From: Streptomyces sp. NBC_00193
Lineage (GTDB): Bacteria > Actinomycetota > Actinomycetes > Streptomycetales > Streptomycetaceae
Assembly (NCBI RefSeq): GCF_026342735.1
Contig: NZ_JAPEMM010000001.1
Coordinates: 6,138,001 to 6,202,000, forward strand
Direction: 5' to 3'
DNA: 64,000 bases
In this document: positions 14,984 to 22,716 of the stretch, piece after piece
Position numbering within the stretch: position 1 is the first letter of the stretch
How the letters are laid out: every line of letters starts with the position of its first letter
Position numbers and translations under genes: made by a program
Notes under the pieces: model-generated
The model's input: the letters and a program-made list of their open reading frames with translations, nothing else
What the model was told of the DNA's origin: nothing
Database searches by the model: none

Positions 14984-17152
14984 ATGGCGGAGTCCAGACT
15001 GATCCACGGCCGGTACCGGTCGCTCGATCTGATCGGCCGCGGAGGCATGGGCGAGGTGTGGCGGGCCCGCGACGAGTCGCTGGGCCGGCAGGTCGCCGTC
15101 AAATGCCTCAAGCCCCTCGGACCCGAGCAGGACACCCACTTCACCCAGGTGCTGCGCGAGCGGTTCCGCCGCGAGGCGCGCGTCGCCGCCTCCCTCCAGC
15201 ACCGCGGCGTCACCGTCGTCCACGACTTCGGCGACGACAGCGCGGCCGGCGGTCCCCTCTACCTCGTCATGGAGCTCCTCGAAGGCCGCAATCTCAGCCA
15301 GCTCCTGGAGGACAACGACGCGCGCCCGCTCCCCGTGGACGTGGTCGTCGACATCGCCGAGCAGATGGCGGCCGCCCTCGGCTACACCCATGACCAGGGC
15401 GTCGTCCACCGGGACCTGAAGCCCGCCAACATCATGCGGCTCACCGACGGCACGGTGAAGATCTGCGACTTCGGCATCGCCCGGCTGGCCGCCGACATCG
15501 GCTTCACCGCCAAGCTCACCGGCGGCGGCATGGCCATGGGCACCCCGCACTACATGTCGCCCGAGCAGATCGCGGGCGGCGAGGTGGACCACCGCAGCGA
15601 CCTCTACTCCCTCGGCTGCGTCCTGTACGAGATCGCCACCGGAGCCCCGCCCTTCGACCTCGGCGACTCCTGGTCCGTCCTGGTCGGCCACCGCGACACC
15701 GCGCCCGTGCCGCCGCGCGAGCACCGCCCCGAGCTGCCCGTCCACTTCGAGCGGCTGGTGCTCGATCTGCTCGCCAAGTCCCCCGAGGACCGGCCCGGCG
15801 ACGCCCGCCACCTGCACCGGCAGCTCCTCGAGGCCCGGCTCGGCCCCGCCGTGTCCGCCGGTGCGCACCCGCCGCTGCCCGAGTGGGCCGGGGGGATGAC
15901 CGCCGGACGCAAGGCCGGCATCGAGGCCCGTCCCGCGAGCGGCGAGTGGGCCGTCCTGACCGGCTCCTGGACGGCCCACGCCGCCTACGCCGCGCACACC
16001 GCGCACGTCGTCTCGGGCTCCGGCGCGCCCGCCACGGCCGTTCCCGCCGTCGGGAGCCCGGCCGCGACGGCTTCCGGCGCCCCGGCCCCGGCCCCCGCTC
16101 TGCCGACCGTCGTACGCCCGCGTCCGGCCGAGGACCCCCGGCTCACCGCCGCCTACGGGTTCCCGCACGGCCCCGGCCAAGCCCTCACGGGCCCGGCCGC
16201 GCTCGACGCCGGCCATACCCGGGCCTTCGCCCTCAGCCGGGCCGGCCGCACCGAGGAGGCCCTCGCCGGGTACGCGGCCGTCGCCGAGGGGCGCGCCCGG
16301 GTGCTCGGCGCCGACCACCCGGACACCCTCGCGGCCCGGCAGGAGGCGGCGTACGAGACGGGCCTGCTCGGCCGCCACCAGGAGGCGTACGAGGGCTACC
16401 GCACGGTCCTGGCGGCCCGGGAGCGGACCGTCGGCCGGATCCACCCCGACACCCTGCGCTGCCGGCACAACCTGGCCTGCGCGCTGGGCGCCCTCGGCCG
16501 CTTCGCCGAGGCCCACGCCGCCGCCGCCGAGGTGGCCGCCGACCGGGCGGCCGTCCTGGGGGCGGAGCACGCGGACACGCTGCTGACCCGGTACGAGGTG
16601 GCGTACGCGCTGGGCCGCCTCGAACGCTGGGAGGAGGCCCTGGAGGCCTTCCGGCACATCGCGGCCGTACGGGAGCGGGTGCTCGGCCGCGACCACCCCG
16701 ACACGCTGGCCGCCCGCTACGAGGCCGGGATCGCGCTGGGCCGTACGGGACGTTCGGCGCAGGCCCTGGAGCTGTTCCGGGACCTGGTCCGCGACCGCAC
16801 CCGCGCCTACGGGGCCGCCGACCCGGAGACGCTGCGGGCCCGGCACGTCCTCGGGGTGAACCTCGGGCGCCTGGAGCGCTGGGAGGAAGCGGTGGCCGAG
16901 GCCCGTCAGGTGGGCGAGGCGCGGGCCCGCACCCTGGGCCCCGAACACCCCGACACCCTGGTCAGCCGCCGCGAACTCGCCGTCGGGCTCGGCCGGCTGG
17001 GCCGCTGGGACCAGGCGCTGCCGGTCTACCGGGAACTCTCCGGCATCCGCGAACGGTCGCTGGGCGACGGGCATCCGGACACGGTCGCGGCACACGCCGA
17101 CGAGGCGCACTGTCTGGAGCGGCTGGGCCAGGTGTGTTACCAAGAGCCATGA
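14984..17152 (+). CDS. Ser/Thr protein kinase with C-terminal tetratricopeptide repeats
   Basis: The protein is 722 aa. Residues ~10-275 form a Pkn-type kinase: GRGGMGEV (18-25), invariant Lys40, HRDLKPANIM with catalytic Asp144, DFG Asp162, and the activation segment MGTPHYMSPEQ. An Ala/Pro-rich linker (~320-395) follows; no membrane segment is seen, so the kinase is cytoplasmic. Residues ~405-715 carry TPR units of about 42 residues with the DHPDTLAARYE motif, as in kinesin-light-chain-type TPRs, for partner binding. The last codon overlaps the next gene's start (CCATGA), so the two are translationally coupled, making the downstream enzyme a candidate partner or substrate. Confidence 0.92.
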   Translation: MAESRLIHGRYRSLDLIGRGGMGEVWRARDESLGRQVAVKCLKPLGPEQDTHFTQVLRERFRREARVAASLQHRGVTVVHDFGDDSAAGGPLYLVMELLEGRNLSQLLEDNDARPLPVDVVVDIAEQMAAALGYTHDQGVVHRDLKPANIMRLTDGTVKICDFGIARLAADIGFTAKLTGGGMAMGTPHYMSPEQIAGGEVDHRSDLYSLGCVLYEIATGAPPFDLGDSWSVLVGHRDTAPVPPREHRPELPVHFERLVLDLLAKSPEDRPGDARHLHRQLLEARLGPAVSAGAHPPLPEWAGGMTAGRKAGIEARPASGEWAVLTGSWTAHAAYAAHTAHVVSGSGAPATAVPAVGSPAATASGAPAPAPALPTVVRPRPAEDPRLTAAYGFPHGPGQALTGPAALDAGHTRAFALSRAGRTEEALAGYAAVAEGRARVLGADHPDTLAARQEAAYETGLLGRHQEAYEGYRTVLAARERTVGRIHPDTLRCRHNLACALGALGRFAEAHAAAAEVAADRAAVLGAEHADTLLTRYEVAYALGRLERWEEALEAFRHIAAVRERVLGRDHPDTLAARYEAGIALGRTGRSAQALELFRDLVRDRTRAYGAADPETLRARHVLGVNLGRLERWEEAVAEARQVGEARARTLGPEHPDTLVSRRELAVGLGRLGRWDQALPVYRELSGIRERSLGDGHPDTVAAHADEAHCLERLGQVCYQEP

Positions 17153-18735
17153 CGACCTCGCGGGGCTTCGGGCACGACGTGTACGACGCGGTGATCGTGG
17201 GCGGGGGCCACAACGGCCTCGTCGCCGCCGCCTACCTGGCCCGGGCCGGCCGCTCGGTCCTGGTCCTGGAGCGGCTCGGCCGCACCGGCGGGGCCGCGGT
17301 GTCCACCCGGCCGTTCCCGGGCGTCGACGCCCGGCTCTCCCGCTACTCCTACCTGGTCTCGCTGCTCCCCGCCAAGATCGTGCGCGAGCTGGGGCTGGAC
17401 TTCGAGGTGCGCCGGCGCACCGTCTCCTCGTACACCCCCGTCGAGCGCGCCGGACGCCCCGGCGGACTGCTGGTCGGCGGCGGCGAGGCGCGCACCCGGG
17501 AGTCCTTCGCCCGGCTGACCGGCTCGGAGCGGGAGTACGAGAACTGGCGCGCCTTCTACGGGACCACCGGGCGGGCCGCCGAACGTCTCTTCCCCACGCT
17601 GACCGAACCGCTGCCCACGCGCGCCGAGCTGCGGACGCGGCTCGACGACGAGGCGGCCTGGCGGATGCTGTTCGAGGAACCGATCGGACGGGCCGTCGAG
17701 CGGGAGTTCACCGACGACCTGGTGCGCGGGGTGGTCCTGACCGACGCGCTGATCGGCACCTTCGCCGACGCCCACGACCCGGGCCTGGCCCAGAACCGCT
17801 GCTTCCTCTACCACGTCATCGGCGGCGGCACCGGCGACTGGGACGTACCGGTCGGCGGCATGGGGGCCCTCACGGACGCGCTGGCGGCCTCCGCGCTGGC
17901 CGCCGGGGCGGAGATCGCCACCGGGCACGAGGCGCTGCGCATCGACACCGACGGCACGACCGCCCCGGCGGAGGTGACCTTCCGTACGGCGACGGGCGAG
18001 GGCCGGGTCGCCGGCCGGGTGGTGCTCGTCAACGCCTCGCCGCGGGCGCTCGCCGAACTCCTGGGGGAGGAGCCGGCGCAGCCGGCCCCCGAGGGTGCCC
18101 AGCTCAAGGTCAACATGCTGCTGCGCCGCCTGCCCCGGCTGCGGGACACCTCCGTGGACCCGCGCGAGGCCTTCGGCGGCACCTTCCACATCGCGGAGGG
18201 GTACGAACAGCTCGCCCGGGCCCACGCGGAGGCCGCCGCCGGCGAACTGCCCTCCGTACCGCCCTCGGAGATCTACTGCCACTCGCTGACGGATCCGACG
18301 ATCCTGGGGCCCGAGCTGGCGGAGCAGGGCTACCAGACCCTGACCCTCTTCGGACTGCACACCCCGGCACGGCTGTTCGAGAAGGACAACCAGGGGGCGC
18401 GCGAGGTGCTGCTCGCCGCCACCCTCGCCCAGCTCGACGCCCACCTGGCCGAACCGCTCACCGACTGCCTGGCCTTCGACGCCGACGGCCGCCCGTGCAT
18501 CGAGGCCAAGACCCCGCTCGACCTGGAGCGCGAACTGCGCCTGCCCGGCGGGCACATCTTCCACCGGGGCCTGTCATGGCCCTACTCCGACTCCGACTCC
18601 GAGGTGGGCGGCGGCCGTTGGGGCGTGGAGACCGCCCACCGCAACGTACTGCTGTGCGGCGCGGGGGCGGTCCGCGGCGGCGGCGTCAGCGGGGTCCCCG
18701 GCCACAATGCGGCGATGGCGGTACTGGGACACTGA
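17149..18735 (+). CDS. phytoene dehydrogenase-like FAD-dependent oxidoreductase (CrtI/PYROXD2 type)
   Basis: The protein is 528 aa. The N-terminal dinucleotide fold is YDAVIVGGGHNGLVAAAYLA, followed by LVLERLGRTGGAAVS. The middle contains GGGTGDWDVPVGGMGALTDAL, characteristic of the CrtI-like NAD(P)/FAD family, and the C-terminus has LCGAGAVRGGGVSGVPGHNA. Members include carotenoid desaturases and many uncharacterised soluble oxidoreductases. No carotenoid genes (crtE, crtB) are nearby, so carotenoid synthesis is unlikely. The ATG lies inside the kinase stop. The context suggests a redox enzyme physically or functionally tied to the kinase; the substrate is not known. Confidence 0.85.
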   Translation: MTTSRGFGHDVYDAVIVGGGHNGLVAAAYLARAGRSVLVLERLGRTGGAAVSTRPFPGVDARLSRYSYLVSLLPAKIVRELGLDFEVRRRTVSSYTPVERAGRPGGLLVGGGEARTRESFARLTGSEREYENWRAFYGTTGRAAERLFPTLTEPLPTRAELRTRLDDEAAWRMLFEEPIGRAVEREFTDDLVRGVVLTDALIGTFADAHDPGLAQNRCFLYHVIGGGTGDWDVPVGGMGALTDALAASALAAGAEIATGHEALRIDTDGTTAPAEVTFRTATGEGRVAGRVVLVNASPRALAELLGEEPAQPAPEGAQLKVNMLLRRLPRLRDTSVDPREAFGGTFHIAEGYEQLARAHAEAAAGELPSVPPSEIYCHSLTDPTILGPELAEQGYQTLTLFGLHTPARLFEKDNQGAREVLLAATLAQLDAHLAEPLTDCLAFDADGRPCIEAKTPLDLERELRLPGGHIFHRGLSWPYSDSDSEVGGGRWGVETAHRNVLLCGAGAVRGGGVSGVPGHNAAMAVLGH

Positions 18736-18783
18736 CGCACCCGGCGCCCCGGCGCCCCGGTGCTCCGGCGCCCCTGCGCTCAG

Positions 18784-19227
18784 TCAGCCGACGGGGTCGA
18801 TCACGACGATCGGGATCTCCCGGCTGGTCTTGGTCTGGTACTCGTCGTACGAGGGCCAGTGCTTCACCATCAGCGGCCAGAACCGGGCACGCTCCTCGGA
18901 GGTCGCGGTGCGCGCGGTGCCCTGCCGGACCTCGGGACCGACCTGCACCCGGACCTCGGGGTGCTCGGCGAGGTTCCGGTACCAGAGCGGGTCCGCGGGG
19001 TCGCCGCCCTTGGAGGCGACGATGAGGTAGCGGCCGTCGTCCTCGCCGTAGATGAGGGGGGTCCGCACGGGCTTCCCGGACTTGCGGCCGATGGTGGTGA
19101 GCAGCAGGGTCTGGGTGTTGTTCCAGTACTGCCCCTCGGTCCCGCCCGAACCGACGTACAGCTTGACGTGATCCAGGGTCCAGCCCGGCTTGGGGTCGAT
19201 CGGGTTGTCCCAGTCGATGTCGGTCAT
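18784..19227 (-). CDS. nitroreductase/deazaflavin (F420)-dependent oxidoreductase family protein
   Basis: The protein is 147 aa, the usual size for the DUF385/Ddn-like split-barrel family that binds F420. Seen are LTTIGRKSGKPVRTPLIYGED (phosphate/deazaflavin-binding loop), YLIVASKGGDPADPLWYRNL and HPEVRVQVG, all family hallmarks. It should reduce an organic substrate with F420H2; actinobacterial members reduce quinones, furanocoumarins or nitroaromatics. The minus-strand ATG at 19227 fits the family N-terminus (MTDIDWDNPIDPK). It ends 48 nt from the convergent oxidoreductase gene and lies downstream of the FAD monooxygenase, both reading left. Confidence 0.88.
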   Translation of the reverse strand: MTDIDWDNPIDPKPGWTLDHVKLYVGSGGTEGQYWNNTQTLLLTTIGRKSGKPVRTPLIYGEDDGRYLIVASKGGDPADPLWYRNLAEHPEVRVQVGPEVRQGTARTATSEERARFWPLMVKHWPSYDEYQTKTSREIPIVVIDPVG

Positions 19228-19322
19228 ATGGCTTCGCCTGCCTTCGTGTTGAACGGTCAACGAACCACAACAACGAGTGTGGGCGTCACAGGGCACGGCC
19301 CTGTCGCCCCTGGGCGTGTTCC

Positions 19323-20486
19323 CTATTCCGGAAGCCCGAACCCGTCGAAGGCGAACAGGTCGTCCAGGGCGCGCCGCGTGGCGCGGGCCGGGGTGGCGCG
19401 GACGGCGAGGTCGCGGGCGGCCACCGCGAGGGGGTGCGTCAGCGCGGCGACCCGGCCCGCACGGCGGGAGCGGACGCGCAGGGCGTCGGTGCGCGCGCAG
19501 CGGGCCGCACTGTAGGCGGCCAGGGCGGCCCGTACGTCGGCCCCCTCCAGCAGGTGCGCGAGGACGGCGGCGTCCTCGACGGCCTGGCAGCCGCCCTGGC
19601 CGAGGTTGGGGGTCATGGCGTGCGCCGCGTCGCCGAGCCACGCCAGCCGGCCCTGATGGAACCGGGGGAGCGGGGCGGCGAGGTCGTACAGGTCGTGCTG
19701 GAGCACGGCCGCCGGGTCGATCCGTTCCAGCAGGGCCGGGATCGGATCGTGCCAGGTGCCGTAGCGGCGCAGGAGTTCGGCCTGGACGTCGTCCGGCCGG
19801 TGGCCCTCGGGGACGACCGCGGTGGCGTAGACGTACACGCGCCCGTCGGCGAGCGGGACGACGCCGAAGCGCTCCCCGCGGCCCCAGGTCTCGGTGGCGG
19901 CGTGCACGGGCGGCCCGCCGGCCGCCAGGACGGTCCGCCAGGCGGTCTCCCCGCTGTAGTGCAGGCCGGGATGGGCGGGGAAGTACTGGCGGCGGATCGG
20001 GCTGTGGATGCCGTCGGCGGCGATGACGACATCGGGGGTGAGGACGCCGGCCGAGGTGTGGACGACGGGACGGCCGCCCGCGTCGCCCGTGTCGTCGACG
20101 GCGGTGACTGCCGTGCCGTACCGGATTGCCCCCTCGGGGAGCTCGGCGGCCAGGGCGGCGGAGAGGGACGGGCGGTGCACGGCGAGCGGGGGCCGGCCGT
20201 ACCGGGCGGTCAGCGCGGCGCAGTCCGCGCGGCTCAGCAGGCGGCCGCCGGGGCGGCGCAGGTCCATCGCGGCAGGGGCGGCGTGCCCCGTCGCGCGGGC
20301 GGCGTCGAAGCCGATCGCGTCGAAGGCGCGCAGGGCGTTGGGGGCGAGGACGATCCCCGCGCCGACGGCGGAAGGCGCTGCGGCGCGTTCGCAGACGGTG
20401 ACCTCCCAACCGCGACGGTGCAGGGCCACCGCCACCGAGAGTCCGCCGATCCCCGCACCCGCGACCACCGCATGACGTCGGGTCAT
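19323..20486 (-). CDS. FAD-dependent aromatic-ring-type monooxygenase
   Basis: The protein is 387 aa, a class A flavoprotein monooxygenase (PHBH/TetX-like). Motifs are AVVAGAGIGGLSVAVALHRR (Rossmann GxGxxG), DVVIAADGIHSPIRR (DG motif) and WLGDAAHAMTPNLGQGGCQA (GD motif). It hydroxylates an aromatic or polyketide substrate using NAD(P)H and O2. The start at 20486 is preceded by GGGAGGACTGTC on the coding strand; a longer frame to 20624 would run across the two operator palindromes. It is divergent from a TetR gene whose palindromes cover the shared promoter, so it is probably repressed by that TetR and induced by its ligand, possibly for detoxification. Confidence 0.9.
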   Translation of the reverse strand: MTRRHAVVAGAGIGGLSVAVALHRRGWEVTVCERAAAPSAVGAGIVLAPNALRAFDAIGFDAARATGHAAPAAMDLRRPGGRLLSRADCAALTARYGRPPLAVHRPSLSAALAAELPEGAIRYGTAVTAVDDTGDAGGRPVVHTSAGVLTPDVVIAADGIHSPIRRQYFPAHPGLHYSGETAWRTVLAAGGPPVHAATETWGRGERFGVVPLADGRVYVYATAVVPEGHRPDDVQAELLRRYGTWHDPIPALLERIDPAAVLQHDLYDLAAPLPRFHQGRLAWLGDAAHAMTPNLGQGGCQAVEDAAVLAHLLEGADVRAALAAYSAARCARTDALRVRSRRAGRVAALTHPLAVAARDLAVRATPARATRRALDDLFAFDGFGLPE

Positions 20487-20510
20487 GACAGTCCTCCCTC
20501 GTTCGACCAC

Positions 20511-20532
20511 GCCCTCTACAAATGTAGAGGGC
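20511..20532. promoter_or_regulatory. TetR operator 1 (perfect palindrome)
   Basis: A 22-bp perfect palindrome with core CTCTACAAATGTAGAG lies 25 nt upstream of the monooxygenase start. It shares the CTCTACA/TGTAGAG half-sites with operator 2; the two centres are 32 bp apart, about three helical turns. Confidence 0.8.
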
Positions 20533-20540
20533 GGTATGGC

Positions 20541-20566
20541 CGTCACTCTACACTTGTAGAGTGACG
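20541..20566. promoter_or_regulatory. TetR operator 2 (perfect palindrome)
   Basis: A 26-bp perfect palindrome with core CTCTACACTTGTAGAG ends 2 nt before the TetR start codon. Its position should block TetR initiation, giving autorepression, while operator 1 controls the divergent monooxygenase. Confidence 0.8.
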
Positions 20567-20568
20567 GT

Positions 20569-21267
20569 ATGAGTGCACCCGAACGCGGCAGCGACCGCAG
20601 AACCCTGATCGCGGACAGCGCCATCGAGCTGGTGGCCGCCGCCGGGCTGAGGGGCCTGACCCACCGGGCGGTCGACGGCGCGGCCGGGCTTCCGGCGGGC
20701 AGTACCTCGTACTACTTCCGTACGAGGACGGCACTGATCGGCGCCTGCTACGCGCGGCTGGCCGAGCTGGACCTCGGCGACTTCGACGGCGGCGCCGCGC
20801 CCGCACCGACGGACCGGGGCGCCGCGCCTGCACCGATGGACCGGGGCGCCGCGCCTGCACCGATGGACCGGGGCGCCGCGCCTGCACCGATGGACCGGGG
20901 CGCCGCGCCTGCACCGATGGACCGGGGCGCCGCCGCCGCGGCGGTCGCCGCGGTGCTGTACCGATGGCTGACCACGGGCCGGTCCCGGCAACTGGCGCGC
21001 TTCGAACTGAGCCTGGAGGCCGCACGGAACCCGGAGCTCGCGACGGAACTCCACCGGGCCGGCCGCGGCTCGCGCGACCTGGCCGCCGGAATCCTCGCGG
21101 CACTCGGCGCCGCCCGGCCGGCCGAATCCGCCGAACTCCTGGTCGCGTGGGCGGACGGGCTCCTCTACGACCGCCTCGCGGGCGCCCTCGCCCGCACCCG
21201 CCCGGCACCCGACCCGGCCGAACTGACGGCCGTTGCCCGCCGGATGATCGACGCGGCCCTCGCCTAG
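20569..21267 (+). CDS. TetR-family repressor with a tandem-repeat linker
   Basis: The protein is 232 aa. The N-terminal HTH is recognisable: DSAIELVAAAGLRGLTHRAV and AAGLPAGSTSYYFRTRTAL (residues ~15-65). The ligand-binding half resumes at about residue 125 (VLYRWLTTGRSRQLARFELS). Between them sit five copies of GAAPAPMDR (the first reads TDR), a nine-residue unit not expected in TetR proteins. The start codon adjoins a 26-bp palindrome, supporting autoregulation and control of the divergent monooxygenase. The ligand is unknown, perhaps the monooxygenase substrate. Confidence 0.88.
   Translation: MSAPERGSDRRTLIADSAIELVAAAGLRGLTHRAVDGAAGLPAGSTSYYFRTRTALIGACYARLAELDLGDFDGGAAPAPTDRGAAPAPMDRGAAPAPMDRGAAPAPMDRGAAPAPMDRGAAAAAVAAVLYRWLTTGRSRQLARFELSLEAARNPELATELHRAGRGSRDLAAGILAALGAARPAESAELLVAWADGLLYDRLAGALARTRPAPDPAELTAVARRMIDAALA
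20791..20934 (+). repeat. 27-bp minisatellite inside the TetR gene
   Basis: GGCGCCGCGC begins each unit at 20791, 20818, 20845, 20872 and 20899; the five full 27-bp units are followed by a 9-bp partial one. Units 2-5 are identical and unit 1 differs at two positions. Because the length is a multiple of three, gain or loss of units keeps the frame, so copy number may vary among strains. Confidence 0.9.
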
Positions 21268-21328
21268 GCCGTCTCTTCCGGGGCCGAACGGCTGCGCCGC
21301 GGCAGTCCGGGTCCCGGCCGAAGGTCCG

Positions 21329-21457
21329 GGGAGGACGGCGAAGTACCTCACCGCGCTACGCGACGCGGGCCTGGTCAGCGCCCACCGCGCCGGCCGCTCC
21401 GTCCTCTACGCCCGCACCACCGCAGCCGAAACTCTCCTCCAAGCCGCCTCCGCCTGA
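21329..21457 (+). pseudogene. C-terminal remnant of an ArsR-type HTH regulator
   Basis: The frame reads AKYLTALRDAGLVSAHRAGR then SVLYARTTAAETLLQAASA and a stop. This is the recognition helix, beta-wing and C-terminal helix of an ArsR/SmtB winged-helix repressor. The first ~50 residues are absent; upstream sequence in this frame has no plausible start or helix. ArsR and LysE-type exporters are often paired, so it may once have controlled the adjacent LysE gene. Confidence 0.6.
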
Positions 21458-21459
21458 CC

Positions 21460-22128
21460 TCAGGCTCGGGCTCGGGTGGGTACCTCGCGGACGAGTAGGA
21501 GTGTCACGGCGCCCAGGAGGGTGCCGGTGATGCGGCGTTGCACGGTGGCCCAGCTCGGGCGTCGGGCGAGGAAGGTCGCGATGGCGCCGGCGGCGATGAC
21601 GATCAGGGCGTTGACGGTCAGGCTCACCGCGATCTGAACCGACCCGAGCGTCAGGCCCTGCGCGGTCGGATGCCCGCGATGCGGGTCGATGAACTGCGGG
21701 ATCAGGGTCAGGTACATGATCGCGGCCTTGGGGTTGAGCAGGTTCGTCACCAGCCCCATGCGCAAGAGCCGCGCCGGGCTGTCGCGGGGGATGTCGCGGA
21801 CCTCGAACATGCCTCGCCCGCCGGGGCGCAGGGCCTGCCAGGCGAGGTGGGCCAGGTAGAGGACGCCGGCGGTTTTGAAGCCGATGAACAGCCAGGGCAC
21901 GGCGACGAACACGACCGCGAGGCCGAGGTTGCCCATCAGCATGTAGACGACGAAGCCGACGCCGGTGCCGGCCAGGGAGACGAGGCCCGCAGCGCGCCCC
22001 TGGCTGATGCTGCGCGAAACGAGGTAGATCATGTTGGGCCCGGGGGTCAGCACCATGACCAGCGCGGTGAGTGCCATGCCGAGGGCGGACGCACCGGACA
22101 CGGGCGAGGACAGGGAGGTGAGGGACAT
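21460..22128 (-). CDS. LysE/RhtB-family amino-acid exporter
   Basis: The protein is 222 aa with about six membrane segments. Seen are the family signature LTPGPNMIYLVSRSISQGRAAG near the N-terminus, GVGFVVYMLMGNLGLAV, and LLNPKAAIMYLTLIPQFIDP in the middle. The family exports amino acids or small related metabolites by proton antiport; the substrate cannot be predicted. The start at 22128 (MSLTSLSSPVSG) is preferred to 22164 because AAGGTGGGGG lies just upstream on the coding strand. It is divergent from the CGNR zinc-finger gene with only a 25-nt gap, so the promoters must overlap. Confidence 0.88.
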   Translation of the reverse strand: MSLTSLSSPVSGASALGMALTALVMVLTPGPNMIYLVSRSISQGRAAGLVSLAGTGVGFVVYMLMGNLGLAVVFVAVPWLFIGFKTAGVLYLAHLAWQALRPGGRGMFEVRDIPRDSPARLLRMGLVTNLLNPKAAIMYLTLIPQFIDPHRGHPTAQGLTLGSVQIAVSLTVNALIVIAAGAIATFLARRPSWATVQRRITGTLLGAVTLLLVREVPTRARA

Positions 22129-22153
22129 GCCCCCACCTTGATGTAATGGGCTT

Positions 22154-22678
22154 ATGCATCTCAACCCTTACGGTGAGTACGCCGTGCTCCTCGCCCGTTC
22201 CCTGGCCGACGACTGGCCCGGCACCCGGGACGGCATCGTCGAGCGGACCCGCGAGTTCGGCATGACGATGCCCTTCCCCGAGAAGCCCGACGACCACGTC
22301 CGCTGCCGGGCCGTGCTCGACGACTGGATCCGCGTCGTCGACGCCCGCGACCCGGGCGAGCGGGCGGCGATCCTCAACGAGCAGATGGCCGCCGCGACTG
22401 CCTATCCACGCATGACCGACCACAACGGCGAGGGCTGGCACCTGCACTATCGCGACGTCGACGACGACCTGGCACGAGTCCTGCACGCCGTGTTCAGCGT
22501 CGGCACCGCACTGCACCTCACGACGCGTGGCATGGGTCGCCTGGGCCGGTGCGCGGCTCACCCCTGCACCAAGGTCGTCGTCGACACCTCGCGGAACGGC
22601 ACCCAGCGGTACTGCTCACCGCGCTGCGGCGGCCGGGACGCCGTCCGTCGCCACCGGGCTCGTCAGCGCGAGCGATGA
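22154..22678 (+). CDS. CGNR zinc-finger / ABATE-domain protein
   Basis: The protein is 174 aa. The N-terminal ~120 residues are helical and match the ABATE-like region (MHLNPYGEYAVLLARSLADDW). The C-terminus is a treble-clef-like zinc finger RCAAHPCTKVVVDTSRNG followed by QRYCSPRCGGRDAVRRHRAR; four cysteines are present and the basic tail suggests nucleic-acid binding. These proteins are common actinobacterial putative stress regulators. It faces the LysE gene across 25 nt and is a reasonable candidate to regulate it. Confidence 0.85.
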   Translation: MHLNPYGEYAVLLARSLADDWPGTRDGIVERTREFGMTMPFPEKPDDHVRCRAVLDDWIRVVDARDPGERAAILNEQMAAATAYPRMTDHNGEGWHLHYRDVDDDLARVLHAVFSVGTALHLTTRGMGRLGRCAAHPCTKVVVDTSRNGTQRYCSPRCGGRDAVRRHRARQRER

Positions 22679-22716
22679 GGGCCCCGGCTCCGTGACCACC
22701 GGTCGGCGTGCAGGTT

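Noticed and set aside
20791..20934. CRISPR-like array
   Set aside because: The 27-bp units are contiguous with no spacers and keep an open reading frame; it is a coding minisatellite.
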